A stretch of DNA of 64,000 nucleotides, from contig CAYVBK010000010.1 of the NCBI GenBank assembly GCA_964449465.1, forward strand, positions 68,566 through 132,565, in the 5' to 3' direction. The stretch comes from CAYRXM01 sp964449465. GTDB lineage: Bacteria; Chloroflexota; Anaerolineae; JAFGEY01. A model generated the notes under the pieces. It ran no database searches, was not told the DNA's origin, and saw nothing but the letters and a program-made list of their open reading frames with translations. Shown one piece after another: positions 15,936 to 24,900 of the stretch. Every line of letters starts with the position of its first letter. Position 1 is the first letter of the stretch. A program made the position numbers and the translations under genes.

Positions 15936-16988
15936 ATGAAAATTGTGCTGGATGCGATGGGCGGCGATCACGCGCCCGGCGTAGTCATTGATGGAGCCGT
16001 GCAGGCGGTGCAAGAGTTGGGTGTTGAAGTGATTCTGGTTGGTCGCGAAGACGATATTCAACGTGAGTTGGCCCGGCACAATATCACCGGTCTGCCTTTG
16101 TCGGTGGTCCACGCCCCTCAGGTGATCGAGATGGACGAGCATGTGGATGCGCTCAAGGAGAAAAAGGATTCGTCTATCCGCCTGGGCATGCGCATGGTGC
16201 GCGACGGTCTGGCCGACGCCTTTGTGTCGGCGGGCAATTCTGGCGCGGTGATGGCTTCGGCCATCTTTGACGTGCGCCGTATTCGCGGCATCAAACGCCC
16301 GGCCCTGGCCACCCTCTATCCGGCCGCGCCCACGCCGGTGCTGTTGATTGACAACGGCGCCAACACCGACCCGACCCCCGAAAACCTGGTGCAGTTTGCC
16401 CAAATGGGCGCCGTCTATGCCGAAGAAGTGTGGCACATTCGCAGTCCGCGCGTGGCCATCGTGTCCAACGGCGAAGAGGCCGACAAGGGCAATCAACTGG
16501 TGCGCCAGGCTTTTCCCCTCCTCCAGGCCAGCGGCCTCAACTTTGTGGGCAACGCCGAAGGCAAAGATGTCACCAAGGGTGTGGCCGATGTGGTGGTGAC
16601 AGACGGGTTTACCGGCAATGTCATGATCAAGTTGAGCGAAGGGCTGGTTTCCTTTTTGGCCCGTTATCTCAAAAAAGAATTGACCGGCGGCTGGCTGAAC
16701 AAAGTGGGGTTGGCGCTGACCATTCCCGGCCTGGTGTTGACCCTGCCAGGGCTGTTGTTGCTTTGGCCGGCCCTGCGCCGCATCGTCAAGCGGCTGGATT
16801 ATGCCGAATATGGCGGGGCGCCGCTGTTGGGCGTAGATGGCGTGGTGATCATTGCGCATGGCCGCTCGAATGCCAAGGCCATCAAGAGCGCCGTGCGCGT
16901 GGCCCGCGACATGGTGCAAGTGAACCTGGTGAGTTTGATCAAGCAGGGTGTGCGCGACGACAGCGCGCGCGACAAGGATGAGAATTAG
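15936..16988 (+). CDS. plsX: Phosphate acyltransferase PlsX
   Basis: PlsX converts acyl-ACP to acyl-phosphate for phosphatidic acid synthesis at the membrane. The N-terminus MKIVLDAMGGDHAPGVVIDGA is diagnostic. DAFVSAGNSGAVMA, LIDNGANTDPTPENL and the VVTDGFTGNVMIKLSEG block confirm the family. The ATG at 15936 has a GGAGGT site 6 nt upstream, and the 350-residue length is normal. It leads a plus-strand run with the NERD-like membrane protein (1-nt overlap), a coiled-coil protein and selB. The more usual partner fabH is not here. Confidence 0.95.
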   Translation: MKIVLDAMGGDHAPGVVIDGAVQAVQELGVEVILVGREDDIQRELARHNITGLPLSVVHAPQVIEMDEHVDALKEKKDSSIRLGMRMVRDGLADAFVSAGNSGAVMASAIFDVRRIRGIKRPALATLYPAAPTPVLLIDNGANTDPTPENLVQFAQMGAVYAEEVWHIRSPRVAIVSNGEEADKGNQLVRQAFPLLQASGLNFVGNAEGKDVTKGVADVVVTDGFTGNVMIKLSEGLVSFLARYLKKELTGGWLNKVGLALTIPGLVLTLPGLLLLWPALRRIVKRLDYAEYGGAPLLGVDGVVIIAHGRSNAKAIKSAVRVARDMVQVNLVSLIKQGVRDDSARDKDEN

Positions 16989-17701
16989 TGGAAACATTCA
17001 TCAACAAAAAACAAGTCAAAATTAACAGCGAAATCGGGCGGTGGACCTCATTGGCGGCTCTGGCCGTGTTGATCGGCGGTATGATCGTGTCCATCGTCAA
17101 CCCTGCGCTGACGCTGGTGAGCTTGCTGTGTCTGGTGGTGGGCTTTATCGGCAGCACGGTAGGCGCATATTATGCCAATCATTGGACGCGCAGCCCCCGC
17201 GCCGACGAGGTGCTGGATCAGGAACTCAAAGGCATCAGCAATCAGTATCATATCTATCATTATTTGTTGCCGTCGTCGCATGTGCTGCTCGGCCCGGTGG
17301 GGTTGTTTTTGCTGCGGGTTTACACTCAAGAGGGCGATATTTCTTTTGATGGCCGCAAATGGAAGCACAAATCGGGCTGGCTCAGCCTGTTGGGCTTTAC
17401 TGGTCAGGATGCGTTGGGCGATCCCACCCGCGACATGCAGGACGAAGCGCGGCGTTTCGAGGCCTGGCTGCGCAAGCGCATTCCTGCGGAGCAGATGCCC
17501 GAAATGATTCCGCTGGTTGTGTTTGTCCGCGAACGCGCCCGTTTGAGCCTCCCCGCCGACATGCCACTGCCGGTGCTGCCGGCCGGTCAGCTCAAAAGAT
17601 ACATTCGCAATACCATCAAAGAGCGTCGAGAAGCACTCGATGAAGACGCCTTGTACGAGATCGAACGAGCCATGGTCGGCTCGAAAATAGACGAATTGTA
17701 G
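16988..17701 (+). CDS. Membrane protein with a NERD-like (degenerate nuclease-related) domain
   Basis: The GTG start overlaps the plsX stop by 1 nt; the protein has 237 residues. Two membrane helices lie at about 22-65 (LAALAVLIGGMIVSIV, LVSLLCLVVGFIGSTVGAYY). The remainder resembles the NERD domain: HVLLGPVGLFLLRVYTQEG matches the core beta strands where NERD has hVLLGP-G-fvie-K, and DMQDEARRFEAWL then IPLVVFVRERARL matches the later helix-strand. The canonical catalytic Lys is absent, so it may be a binding rather than cleaving domain. The assignment is by eye. It sits between plsX and a coiled-coil protein. Confidence 0.65.
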   Translation: METFINKKQVKINSEIGRWTSLAALAVLIGGMIVSIVNPALTLVSLLCLVVGFIGSTVGAYYANHWTRSPRADEVLDQELKGISNQYHIYHYLLPSSHVLLGPVGLFLLRVYTQEGDISFDGRKWKHKSGWLSLLGFTGQDALGDPTRDMQDEARRFEAWLRKRIPAEQMPEMIPLVVFVRERARLSLPADMPLPVLPAGQLKRYIRNTIKERREALDEDALYEIERAMVGSKIDEL

Positions 17702-17711
17702 AGGGAGTTTC

Positions 17712-18920
17712 ATGCCAAATCAGCAGCCCGTCATCAACCTGGAATGGATGGACGAAGAAGTACGGCGTTATCGCAACGAGTTGGTCGCCGCACAGCAGCA
17801 GATCAATTCACAAAATGACGAAATTCGGCAGCAGGCCAGACAAATCGAAGAACTCAAGGATCGCCTGGCTAACCTGACCACGCAGCTTGGCCGGATTACC
17901 GTGTTGGAAAGGTCTTTGGAGCAGTACAAAGAAGAAATTCGCCTGCTAGTGGAGCAGGTGCAAGAGTCCTATCAGCAGGACCGCCGTGAGGCGGCCCGGA
18001 TCAAATTGATCGAGCAAGACAACGTTAACCGCTCCCTGGCCGAGTTGCGCAAAGGATTGATGCCTATCTCGCGCCTGGAAGAAGAACTCAAATTGCGCGT
18101 GGCCGAAGAACAGCGGCTCAACGAAGTGCAGCTCAGCATGCGCCAAAAGATGCTCGATCTGGAAAAAAGCCTTGACCTGGCCGTGCGCCCCATTCCTTAT
18201 CTCGAGGAGCAGCGCGCCCGCGATGCCAAATACATTGCCCAACTGCAAGAGCAGGTGCCGCCACTGGCCAAACGGATGGACACCATCGAAAACCGCATGC
18301 CAGGGTTGGAAGAGCTGGGAAATCGCAATCGTCAGCGCATTGAAGAGTTGGTCACCATCCGCGCCGAACTGCAACAGCAGCAGCGCCGTTTTTTGGAAGA
18401 GGTGCAACTGGCCGACCAGCACCGCCAGCGTTTGGTCAGTGAATGGGCCGAACTGGAAGAGTCGCGAGAGGCGCGCATGGGCGAGTTTGTCGAGCAGATG
18501 CGGCTTTTCAGCGAGCAGTTTCAAAAGGCCAAAAACACACTCACCGGCCTGGAATCGCTGGGCGAGCGGCTGCTGCGCGAGCAGCATCAGGTGGCCGAGT
18601 TGCAGCGTCTGGCCGAAGACCGTCAAAAAGGGCGCATGGAAGAATGGGAAGCACAGGCCGAAAAACGCTGGCAGCGCGAAAAACTGCTGTGGGAGCAGCA
18701 GTGGCACGATCACGACCGCCGCAATGCCGAAAGTGTGGAGCGAATTGGCGTGGTAGAGCGGCGCATCATCGAGTCGGAATATCAGGTGGGGCAGTTGTGG
18801 GAGTTGTATACCGAAGATTTGCGTTTGCGCAATGAGTCTATGCAAACGCAGGTGATCAAGCTGTCGGAGCAGGTGGAACAGCGCAAGAATAAAAAGCAGC
18901 CCGGAGTCAGGCGGACGTAA
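17712..18920 (+). CDS. Long coiled-coil protein, unknown function
   Basis: The 402-residue protein is almost entirely charged heptad-like helix (ARQIEELKDRLANL, QQQQRRFLEEVQLADQHRQR, and similar), with no signal peptide or membrane segment. A GGGAG site precedes the ATG. Gln, Glu and Arg dominate. It follows the NERD-like membrane protein by 10 nt and precedes selB by 1 nt, so it is cotranscribed with both. A scaffold role beside the membrane is possible, but no family is recognised. Confidence 0.75.
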   Translation: MPNQQPVINLEWMDEEVRRYRNELVAAQQQINSQNDEIRQQARQIEELKDRLANLTTQLGRITVLERSLEQYKEEIRLLVEQVQESYQQDRREAARIKLIEQDNVNRSLAELRKGLMPISRLEEELKLRVAEEQRLNEVQLSMRQKMLDLEKSLDLAVRPIPYLEEQRARDAKYIAQLQEQVPPLAKRMDTIENRMPGLEELGNRNRQRIEELVTIRAELQQQQRRFLEEVQLADQHRQRLVSEWAELEESREARMGEFVEQMRLFSEQFQKAKNTLTGLESLGERLLREQHQVAELQRLAEDRQKGRMEEWEAQAEKRWQREKLLWEQQWHDHDRRNAESVERIGVVERRIIESEYQVGQLWELYTEDLRLRNESMQTQVIKLSEQVEQRKNKKQPGVRRT

Positions 18921-18921
18921 T

Positions 18922-20850
18922 ATGTATGTCATTGGCACGGCCGGCCATGTGGATCATGGCAAATCTACGCTGGTCAAAGCCCTGACCGGCATTGACCCAG
19001 ATCGTCTGCGCGAGGAAAAAGAGCGCGAGATGACCATCGTGCTGGGCTTTGCCTGGTTCGCCCTGCCGGGTGGCGAGTCGGTGGGGGTGGTGGATGTGCC
19101 AGGCCACAAGGATTTTATCAAAAACATGCTAGCCGGGGTGGGCGGCATTGATGCGGCCCTGTTGGTCATTGCCGCCGATGAAGGTATTATGCCGCAGACC
19201 CGTGAGCATCTGGACATTCTCAACCTGCTTGATGTGCCGGGTGGGATCATTGTGCTGACCAAAACCGACCTGGTGCAGGACCCCGAATGGCTGGACCTGG
19301 TGATGGCCGATGTGATGGAGCAGGTTCAGGGCACCTGCCTGGAAAACGCCCCCATTGTGCCGGTTTCGGCGCGCACCGGCCAGGGATTGGAAGAGCTCAA
19401 GGCCGAGATCTCCAGGTGCCTTCAGCGGGTGCCGGCCCGCACCGACCGCGGTCGCCCTCGCCTGCCCATTGATCGCGTCTTTACGGTGGCCGGCTTTGGC
19501 ACCATAGTCACCGGCACATTGATCGGTGGTACGCTGGACATCGGACAAGAGGTCGAGATTCTTCCCGCCGGTCTACAGGGGCGCATCCGCGGGCTGCAAA
19601 CGCACAAAGAAAAGATCGGCCAGGCCATGCCGGGCAGTCGGGTGGCCGTTAACCTCAGCGGTGTCAACAAGGAGCAGGTTCAGATCGGCGATGTGTTGAC
19701 CCTGCCCAACCTGCTGCGCTCCACTCAACTGGTAGATGTGCGGCTGCGCTATCTGGCCCATGCGCCCAAGCCGCTCAAGCACAATACCGAGGTGGATTTT
19801 TTCTGCGGCGCGGCGCAGACGCCGGCGCATGTGCGTCTGTTGGGCGCCGACCAGATTGTGCCGGGTGAGACGGCCTGGGCGCAGTTGCGCCTGGATGCGC
19901 CGATGGCTCTGGTGCGCCACGACCGTTTTATCATCCGCTGGCTCTCGCCCAGCATCACCGTGGGCGGTGGGCTGGTGATCGATCCGACGCCGGCTCGTCG
20001 GCATCGCCGCTTTAAACCAGAGGTGATTGCGCGTCTGGAAACGTTGGCTTTTGGCACGCCCGAAGAATTGGTGCTGCAAGCCCTGGAGCAAAAACAGCCC
20101 TGCGAAGCCCGCGAGTTGTTCAAGCAGGTTTCGCTGCCTGTCGAGCAGGCGGCGCAGATTTTGAACGAGTTGATTGCGACGCGGCAGATTTATGTGCTGG
20201 ACGATCTTGGCGATCTGCCCAATCCCTTGAACAACCCGGCCTCCAGCGGTCGTTTTATCCTCTCGGCGGCGGGCTGGCGCAATCTGGCCGGCTGGATGCG
20301 CATGGTGCTCGAGGCGTTTCACGCGGCCCAGCCCTTGCGGGTGGGCATGCCGCGCGAAGAATTGCGCAGTCGGCTACAAGACAGGTTTCCCGGCTTGAGC
20401 GGCAAGTTGTTCAACCAGGTGATTGCCCGAGCGGTGTGGGAACAGCGTATCGGTGAGAACGAGGCCAGTGTGTGGGTGGTCGATCATCAAGTGCAGTTTA
20501 GCCCGGCGCAGCAGGCGCAAATAGATGCACTGTTGCAGGTGTTTCGCCGTGCTCCGTTTACCACCCCGTCGGTGGCCGAATGTGAGGCGCAGGTGGGCGA
20601 GGCGGTGTTCAATGCTCTGGTTGAGCTGGGCGTGCTGACCCGCTTGAGCGGCGATGTGGCCTTGCTCAGCGAGACGGTGGTCGAGATGCGAAACCGCGTG
20701 GTAGATTATTTGCGGCAAAACAACAGCATCACCGTGGCCCAGGTGCGCGACTTGTTTGACGCCAGCCGCAAATATGCTCTGGCATTAATGGAATACCTGG
20801 ATGAACAGCGTGTCACCCGGCGGGTGGGCGATGTGCGCATGTTACGCTGA
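18922..20850 (+). CDS. selB: Selenocysteine-specific translation elongation factor SelB
   Basis: SelB delivers Sec-tRNA to UGA codons next to a SECIS element. The G domain is clear: GTAGHVDHGKSTLVKALTG (G1), REKEREMTIVLGFAW (switch I), DVPGHKDFIKNML (G3) and LTKTDL (G4). Domains 2-3 follow (RVFTVAGFGTIVTGT). The C-terminal third contains tandem winged helices of the SECIS-binding type, ending VRDLFDASRKYALALMEYLDE and VTRRVGDVR. The 642-residue length fits. No selA, selC or selD is in this window, and I saw no clear UGA-containing selenoprotein, though a YgeY-like hydrolase lies 6 kb away. Confidence 0.95.
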   Translation: MYVIGTAGHVDHGKSTLVKALTGIDPDRLREEKEREMTIVLGFAWFALPGGESVGVVDVPGHKDFIKNMLAGVGGIDAALLVIAADEGIMPQTREHLDILNLLDVPGGIIVLTKTDLVQDPEWLDLVMADVMEQVQGTCLENAPIVPVSARTGQGLEELKAEISRCLQRVPARTDRGRPRLPIDRVFTVAGFGTIVTGTLIGGTLDIGQEVEILPAGLQGRIRGLQTHKEKIGQAMPGSRVAVNLSGVNKEQVQIGDVLTLPNLLRSTQLVDVRLRYLAHAPKPLKHNTEVDFFCGAAQTPAHVRLLGADQIVPGETAWAQLRLDAPMALVRHDRFIIRWLSPSITVGGGLVIDPTPARRHRRFKPEVIARLETLAFGTPEELVLQALEQKQPCEARELFKQVSLPVEQAAQILNELIATRQIYVLDDLGDLPNPLNNPASSGRFILSAAGWRNLAGWMRMVLEAFHAAQPLRVGMPREELRSRLQDRFPGLSGKLFNQVIARAVWEQRIGENEASVWVVDHQVQFSPAQQAQIDALLQVFRRAPFTTPSVAECEAQVGEAVFNALVELGVLTRLSGDVALLSETVVEMRNRVVDYLRQNNSITVAQVRDLFDASRKYALALMEYLDEQRVTRRVGDVRMLR

Positions 20851-20871
20851 TACGATTTGAGCATCGCCGTT

Positions 20872-21006
20872 CAGGAGCGTGCTGAAAAACCCCCTCACCA
20901 CCAGGACACAAAGGACACAAAGCATTTCTAAAAACGCAAGTATTGCAAATCTCGGTGTTCTCGGTGTCCTTTGTGGTAAAAATAGACTTTTTCAGCGGCC
21001 TCTCAG
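20872..21006 (+). repeat. MITE-like dispersed repeat, copy 1
   Basis: A 135-bp element with inverted ends (CAGGAGNNNGCTGAAAAA and TTTTTCAGC with a CTCTCAG-like end) and internal GGACACAAAGGACACAAAG-type sequence. A second copy, inverted, lies at 32686-32823. It has no coding capacity of its own; the frame running through it into the next gene is fortuitous. Confidence 0.75.
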
Positions 21007-21022
21007 GACTGTAGGTGAAACA

Positions 21023-21313
21023 GTGACAACCATTACTCGACGCGAGTCCCGCGAACTGATGAATCATGGCTATGAGATGGGCGCCCGTGTGCTGAACGGC
21101 GTGTTGCGGCGGCGCTCCGACGGCACATGGGTGCTGGATGACCGGCCTTTGGAAGAGTGGCTGACCGAGATCGAGGGACAGTTGGTCGTGATGGTAATGG
21201 CCGGTGTCTCGGCTGAAGGTGGTGAAAAGCGCGTGTGTGCGGTCTGCGGGGCAGCTTTTGAGGGATACGAGTGTCCCAATTGCCGACGGGCGCGTCATCG
21301 TTTGCGAGGATAG
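21023..21313 (+). CDS. Small zinc-ribbon protein, unknown function
   Basis: The open frame begins inside the dispersed repeat, so I place the start at the GTG at 21023, which has AGGTGA upstream, giving 96 residues. The N-terminal part (MTTITRRESRELMNHGYEMGARVLNG) is followed by DGTWVLDDRPLEEWL. The C-terminus has a four-cysteine zinc ribbon, CAVCGAAFEGYECPNC. No function is recognised. The stop is 2 nt from the GT2 start, so the two are probably cotranscribed. Confidence 0.6.
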   Translation: MTTITRRESRELMNHGYEMGARVLNGVLRRRSDGTWVLDDRPLEEWLTEIEGQLVVMVMAGVSAEGGEKRVCAVCGAAFEGYECPNCRRARHRLRG

Positions 21314-21315
21314 AT

Positions 21316-22017
21316 ATGAAGCTCTCTATTGTGATACCGTGTTACAATGAAATACGCACTATTGACACCATTTTGAACCTGGTCTTGCAGGCTCCGTTGT
21401 CTATCGAGCGAGAGGTGATCGTCGTGGATGATTGCTCGACCGATGGCTCACGCGAATACCTGCAAAGTCGTGATGACATCCGCCTGGTTTTGCACGAGGT
21501 CAATCGCGGCAAAGGAGCGGCCTTGCGCACCGGTTTTCAACATGCCAGCGGCGATATGGTCGTCGTTCAAGATGCCGACCTGGAGTATGATCCCAACGAG
21601 TATGGCCGACTGATCAAGCCTATCCTCGATGGCAAGGCCGATGTGGTGTATGGTTCGCGGTTCATCGGCGGCGAGACGCACCGGGTGCTGTATTTCTGGC
21701 ATTCGTTGGGCAACAGGTTTCTCACCCTGTTCTCCAACATGTTTACCGATCTGAACCTCACCGATATGGAAGTGTGCTACAAGGTATTCAAAAAGAGCGT
21801 GCTGGATCAGATCGAGTTGACCGAGGACCGCTTTGGCTTTGAGCCAGAGGTGACGGCGCAGGTGGCCCGCCTGCACTGCCCGATCTATGAAGTGGGCATT
21901 TCGTATTATGGCCGTACCTATGAAGAAGGCAAAAAGATCGGCTGGAAGGACGGCGTGCGCGCCTTGTATGTTATCTTGAAATACGGCCTGAGAGGGCGAC
22001 GCACACGCCGTCGTTGA
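21316..22017 (+). CDS. Glycosyltransferase family 2 (DPM1-like polyprenyl-phosphate sugar transferase)
   Basis: The ATG at 21316 follows GAGGATAG; the protein has 233 residues. The GT-A fold is shown by SIVIPCYNEIRTI at the N-terminus, EVIVVDDCSTDGS, the QDADLEYDPNEY metal site, and DVVYGSRFIGGETHR. A late FGFEPEVTAQVARL and YYGRTYEEGKKIGWKDG are typical of dolichyl-phosphate-mannose-synthase-like enzymes. No membrane segments are present. It probably transfers a sugar to a polyprenyl phosphate at the cytoplasmic face. The exact donor is unknown. Confidence 0.9.
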   Translation: MKLSIVIPCYNEIRTIDTILNLVLQAPLSIEREVIVVDDCSTDGSREYLQSRDDIRLVLHEVNRGKGAALRTGFQHASGDMVVVQDADLEYDPNEYGRLIKPILDGKADVVYGSRFIGGETHRVLYFWHSLGNRFLTLFSNMFTDLNLTDMEVCYKVFKKSVLDQIELTEDRFGFEPEVTAQVARLHCPIYEVGISYYGRTYEEGKKIGWKDGVRALYVILKYGLRGRRTRRR

Positions 22018-22036
22018 GCGGCTCTACAAAGCAGAG

Positions 22037-23125
22037 TCAATCAATTTCAGGAATCAGCACTATCTTCATCGAGTCGGCCTGCTCGTGAACCATGTCCAGG
22101 CCGGCGTGGAACTGGCTCAAGGGCATGCTGTGGCTGACAATCCGGTCGGCGGCCACGATGCCGTCTTGCAGGTAGCGGATGGCCTTGGGGTAGCAATAGG
22201 GTCCCAGGTGCGCGCCGTGGACGTTGAGCTCTTTGACATCGCCGATGATAGACCAGTCTACAGCCACCGGTTGGGCATGGACGCTAAACTCGACCATTGT
22301 GCCCAGGCGACGCAACATCTGCAATCCTTGATTGACTGCCGGCCCCGCTCCGGTAGCTTCGATGTACACATCACAGCCATAGCCGTCGGTCAGGTCCAAC
22401 ACCTGCTGGATCACATCGCCCTCCCTGGGGTTGAGGGCCAGGTCGGCGCCCAACTGGCGGGCCATTTCCAGGCGTTTGGGCTGCAAATCCAGGGCGATCA
22501 ACATGCCGGGCCCTTTGAGCCGGGCCACCTGGAGCATACACATGCCAATTGGCCCCAACCCGGCAATGACCACCACATCGCCCAATTGAATGTCGCCGCG
22601 CTCTACTGCGTGGATGCCGCAGGCCAGCGGCTCGATCAGGGCGGCGTGTTCGGGCTTGATGGTGGATGGCACCTTGTAATTGAGCGCGGTGGCCGGAAAT
22701 TTCATATACTCGGCCCACGAGCCTTCGGCGCGCTCGCGGATAAAGCCGTAAATGTCGTGTCGCTGACACATCCAGTATTGGCCGCGCTGACAAAAGCGGC
22801 AGCGACCGCACGGCACAATCTGTTCCGACACGGCCATGTCGCCGACCTCCAGGCCATACTTGTCTGCGGCGCCCTCGCCCAGGGCCACCACCTGACCGAC
22901 GAACTCGTGTCCGGGAATGACGGGGGCCTGAATGTACGGCTTGATCTGATCGGACCCCCACACCCGCGCCCCGATAAACGTCTTGACATCGCTGGCACAG
23001 ATGCCTGTCGCCAGCACGCGCACCAGCACTTCACCCGGCCCCACCGATGGAACAGGGCGCTCTTCCATTCGATAATCCTGCGGCCCGTAAACCACCACCG
23101 CCTGCATGATCTTGGGAATTTCCAT
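22037..23125 (-). CDS. Zinc-dependent alcohol dehydrogenase, erythritol/L-threitol dehydrogenase-like
   Basis: This 362-residue medium-chain dehydrogenase oxidises a polyol with NAD(P). Catalytic zinc ligands lie in GICASDVK and PGHEFVG. Structural zinc cysteines are in PCGRCRFCQRGQYWMC. The Rossmann loop is AGLGPIGM. The motifs HDIYGF, EPLACGIHAVERG, GYGCDVYIEATG and HGAHLGPYCYP match the erythritol/L-threitol dehydrogenase subgroup from memory. The start has a strong AAGGAGG site 5 nt upstream. It is divergent from the esterase gene. Sorbitol- or threonine-dehydrogenase-like activity is an alternative. Confidence 0.85.
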   Translation of the reverse strand: MEIPKIMQAVVVYGPQDYRMEERPVPSVGPGEVLVRVLATGICASDVKTFIGARVWGSDQIKPYIQAPVIPGHEFVGQVVALGEGAADKYGLEVGDMAVSEQIVPCGRCRFCQRGQYWMCQRHDIYGFIRERAEGSWAEYMKFPATALNYKVPSTIKPEHAALIEPLACGIHAVERGDIQLGDVVVIAGLGPIGMCMLQVARLKGPGMLIALDLQPKRLEMARQLGADLALNPREGDVIQQVLDLTDGYGCDVYIEATGAGPAVNQGLQMLRRLGTMVEFSVHAQPVAVDWSIIGDVKELNVHGAHLGPYCYPKAIRYLQDGIVAADRIVSHSMPLSQFHAGLDMVHEQADSMKIVLIPEID

Positions 23126-23178
23126 TGAACCTCCTTGTTTTATTTTATTTATGTCAAATTAGTTGAAAGGAGCATCAC

Positions 23179-23847
23179 ATGGCGCAAAAAGCCAAAAAGT
23201 TCAAAGGCAAAGTCAAACTGTCGGTCAAACTGGATTATTTGCTCTATTTGCCCCCCGACTATGCCGAGGGCGAAAAGAAATGGCCGCTGATCCTGTTCCT
23301 GCACGGCATGGGCGAGCGCGGCAGCGACCTGGAGCTGGTCAAAAAGCACGGCCTGCCCAAGATTTTAGAAGAGCGAGACAACTGGCCATTTATCGTGGTC
23401 TCGCCGCAGTGTCCGGCTCATTCGTTTTGGCCGGCCGAAACGGCCGCGCTGAATGCTCTGTTGGATGATGTGGTAGAGAAATATGCGGTAGACCCCAAAC
23501 GCATCTATCTCACCGGCCTGAGCATGGGCGGTTTTGGCACATGGCATCTGGCCATCGAGTATCCGGAGCGATTTGCGGCCATTGCTCCCATCTGCGGCGG
23601 CTCGATGTTTTACGCCGACCTGGTCGAGCGGATTGTGGCGCTCAAGGATGTGCCGGTATGGGCCTTTCATGGCGCCCGTGACCCGGTGGTGTCGGTGCAC
23701 GAGAACGCCAACCTGGTTTACGCGCTCAAGCAGGCTGGCGGCCATGCACAGTTGACCGTCTACCCAGATGCCGATCACGACTCGTGGAGCGAGACCTACG
23801 CCAACCCGCAGTTATATGAATGGTTTTTGCAGCATAGCCAGGCCTGA
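23179..23847 (+). CDS. Alpha/beta hydrolase, feruloyl-esterase / predicted-peptidase type
   Basis: A cytosolic 222-residue serine hydrolase with a GAAAGGAG site. The oxyanion-hole region is ILFLHGMGERG, the nucleophile elbow GLSMGGFG, the acid GARDPVV and the catalytic histidine DADHDSW. It resembles the small predicted-peptidase and phospholipase/carboxylesterase group, whose members cleave short esters. There is no signal peptide. It is divergent from the polyol dehydrogenase and converges on the next hydrolase with a 3-nt gap. Confidence 0.85.
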   Translation: MAQKAKKFKGKVKLSVKLDYLLYLPPDYAEGEKKWPLILFLHGMGERGSDLELVKKHGLPKILEERDNWPFIVVSPQCPAHSFWPAETAALNALLDDVVEKYAVDPKRIYLTGLSMGGFGTWHLAIEYPERFAAIAPICGGSMFYADLVERIVALKDVPVWAFHGARDPVVSVHENANLVYALKQAGGHAQLTVYPDADHDSWSETYANPQLYEWFLQHSQA

Positions 23848-23850
23848 TGT

Positions 23851-24837
23851 TCAGCGGGCCAGCCATTCAAACACGGCAGCCAGAAATTCGTCCGGTTTTT
23901 CCTCGTGCGGCAGATGGCCACACGAGGAAGCCATAATCAGTTGCGCTTGCGGCAAGGCCTGAGCCAGGCGCACGCTCTGCCCGGTTGGCACGATGCGATC
24001 ATCATCGCCGGTGATCACCAGCACCGGTACGGCGATCTGGTCGAGGCGGTCTGGCAAGCGCACCGGTTGGCGGGCCAGCGTCAGTTCCCACAGGGCGCGG
24101 TCCCAATTTTCGGCTTGCAAAGGCCGGGTATAGCCGGCCAGGTCTTCCACTGTGATTTGCGCAGGATCGTGCCAGGCCATCTCGATGATCTGCGGGCCGC
24201 GTTTTTGCAGCGAACGCGCCAGCAGCGGCCCCAAGTGTCGTGCCTGCGGCGTGTGCAGCAGCGGCGACAGCCAGGCTGGAAATCCCCCGTCGGCATACAC
24301 GGCCGGGGCCACCAGCACCAACGCCCCCACCCGCTCTGGATACGTCAAAGCGGCCAGCAAGGCCACCGTTCCCCCGGCCGAGTGTCCCACCCAAACGGCC
24401 CGCGAAATGTTCAAAGCGTCCAGCAGGGCTACGGCCTGCGCGGCCTGCGCTTGCAGTGTGTAGGGATTTTGCCCTTTGCCCCACTCGCCGGGCAGGGGGC
24501 GTTCGGTCAGCCCAAAAGCCGGCCGATCAAAAGCGACGGTGAGTCGCCGCTCGCCCAACGCCGGCATTACCTTGTGCCAGGAAAAGAGGCTGGCTCCAAA
24601 TCCATGCAGCAAGAGCAGCGGCATATCGTCCTGAGCCGCGCCGGCCGTTTTATAGTGCAGGCGCAGCCCGCCCGCCTCGACAAAGCGGCTGTCGGCGTCG
24701 GCCAGCTCTTCGGGCGGATGGACATCCGGCAAGGGCGGCACCGGCACCAGGAATGGCCCCACCAATACCAGCAAAGACACCCCTATGACGCCACCCGCCG
24801 CCGTGCGCACCCATCTTTGGCTCCACCATTTTCGCAT
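23851..24837 (-). CDS. Membrane-anchored alpha/beta hydrolase
   Basis: The 328-residue protein has an N-terminal helix (VIGVSLLVLVGPFLVPV, about 17-33) that anchors or exports it. The triad is visible: LLLHGFGASLFSW (oxyanion region), GHSAGGTVAL (Ser), TGDDDRIVP (Asp) and SSCGHLPHEE (His). It belongs to the broad alpha/beta hydrolase fold-1 family, and the substrate is unknown. It lies 61 nt downstream of galK on the same strand, with a short tandem repeat between them. Confidence 0.85.
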   Translation of the reverse strand: MRKWWSQRWVRTAAGGVIGVSLLVLVGPFLVPVPPLPDVHPPEELADADSRFVEAGGLRLHYKTAGAAQDDMPLLLLHGFGASLFSWHKVMPALGERRLTVAFDRPAFGLTERPLPGEWGKGQNPYTLQAQAAQAVALLDALNISRAVWVGHSAGGTVALLAALTYPERVGALVLVAPAVYADGGFPAWLSPLLHTPQARHLGPLLARSLQKRGPQIIEMAWHDPAQITVEDLAGYTRPLQAENWDRALWELTLARQPVRLPDRLDQIAVPVLVITGDDDRIVPTGQSVRLAQALPQAQLIMASSCGHLPHEEKPDEFLAAVFEWLAR

Positions 24838-24852
24838 GTTGGTCTTTTCCTC

Positions 24853-24900
24853 CCGAATGCCCGTCCTACCGAATGCCCGTCCTACCGAACGCCTGTCCTA
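24853..24900. repeat. Three tandem 16-bp repeats at the galK 3' end
   Basis: The unit CCGAATGCCCGTCCTA is repeated exactly at 24853 and 24869 and with two changes at 24885. The last unit supplies the galK stop codon (complement of CTA at 24898-24900), so the array begins inside the end of the gene. Confidence 0.8.

Noticed and set aside
20872..21006. N-terminal extension of the zinc-ribbon protein
   Set aside because: These codons belong to the dispersed repeat also found at 32686-32823, so the gene must start after it.
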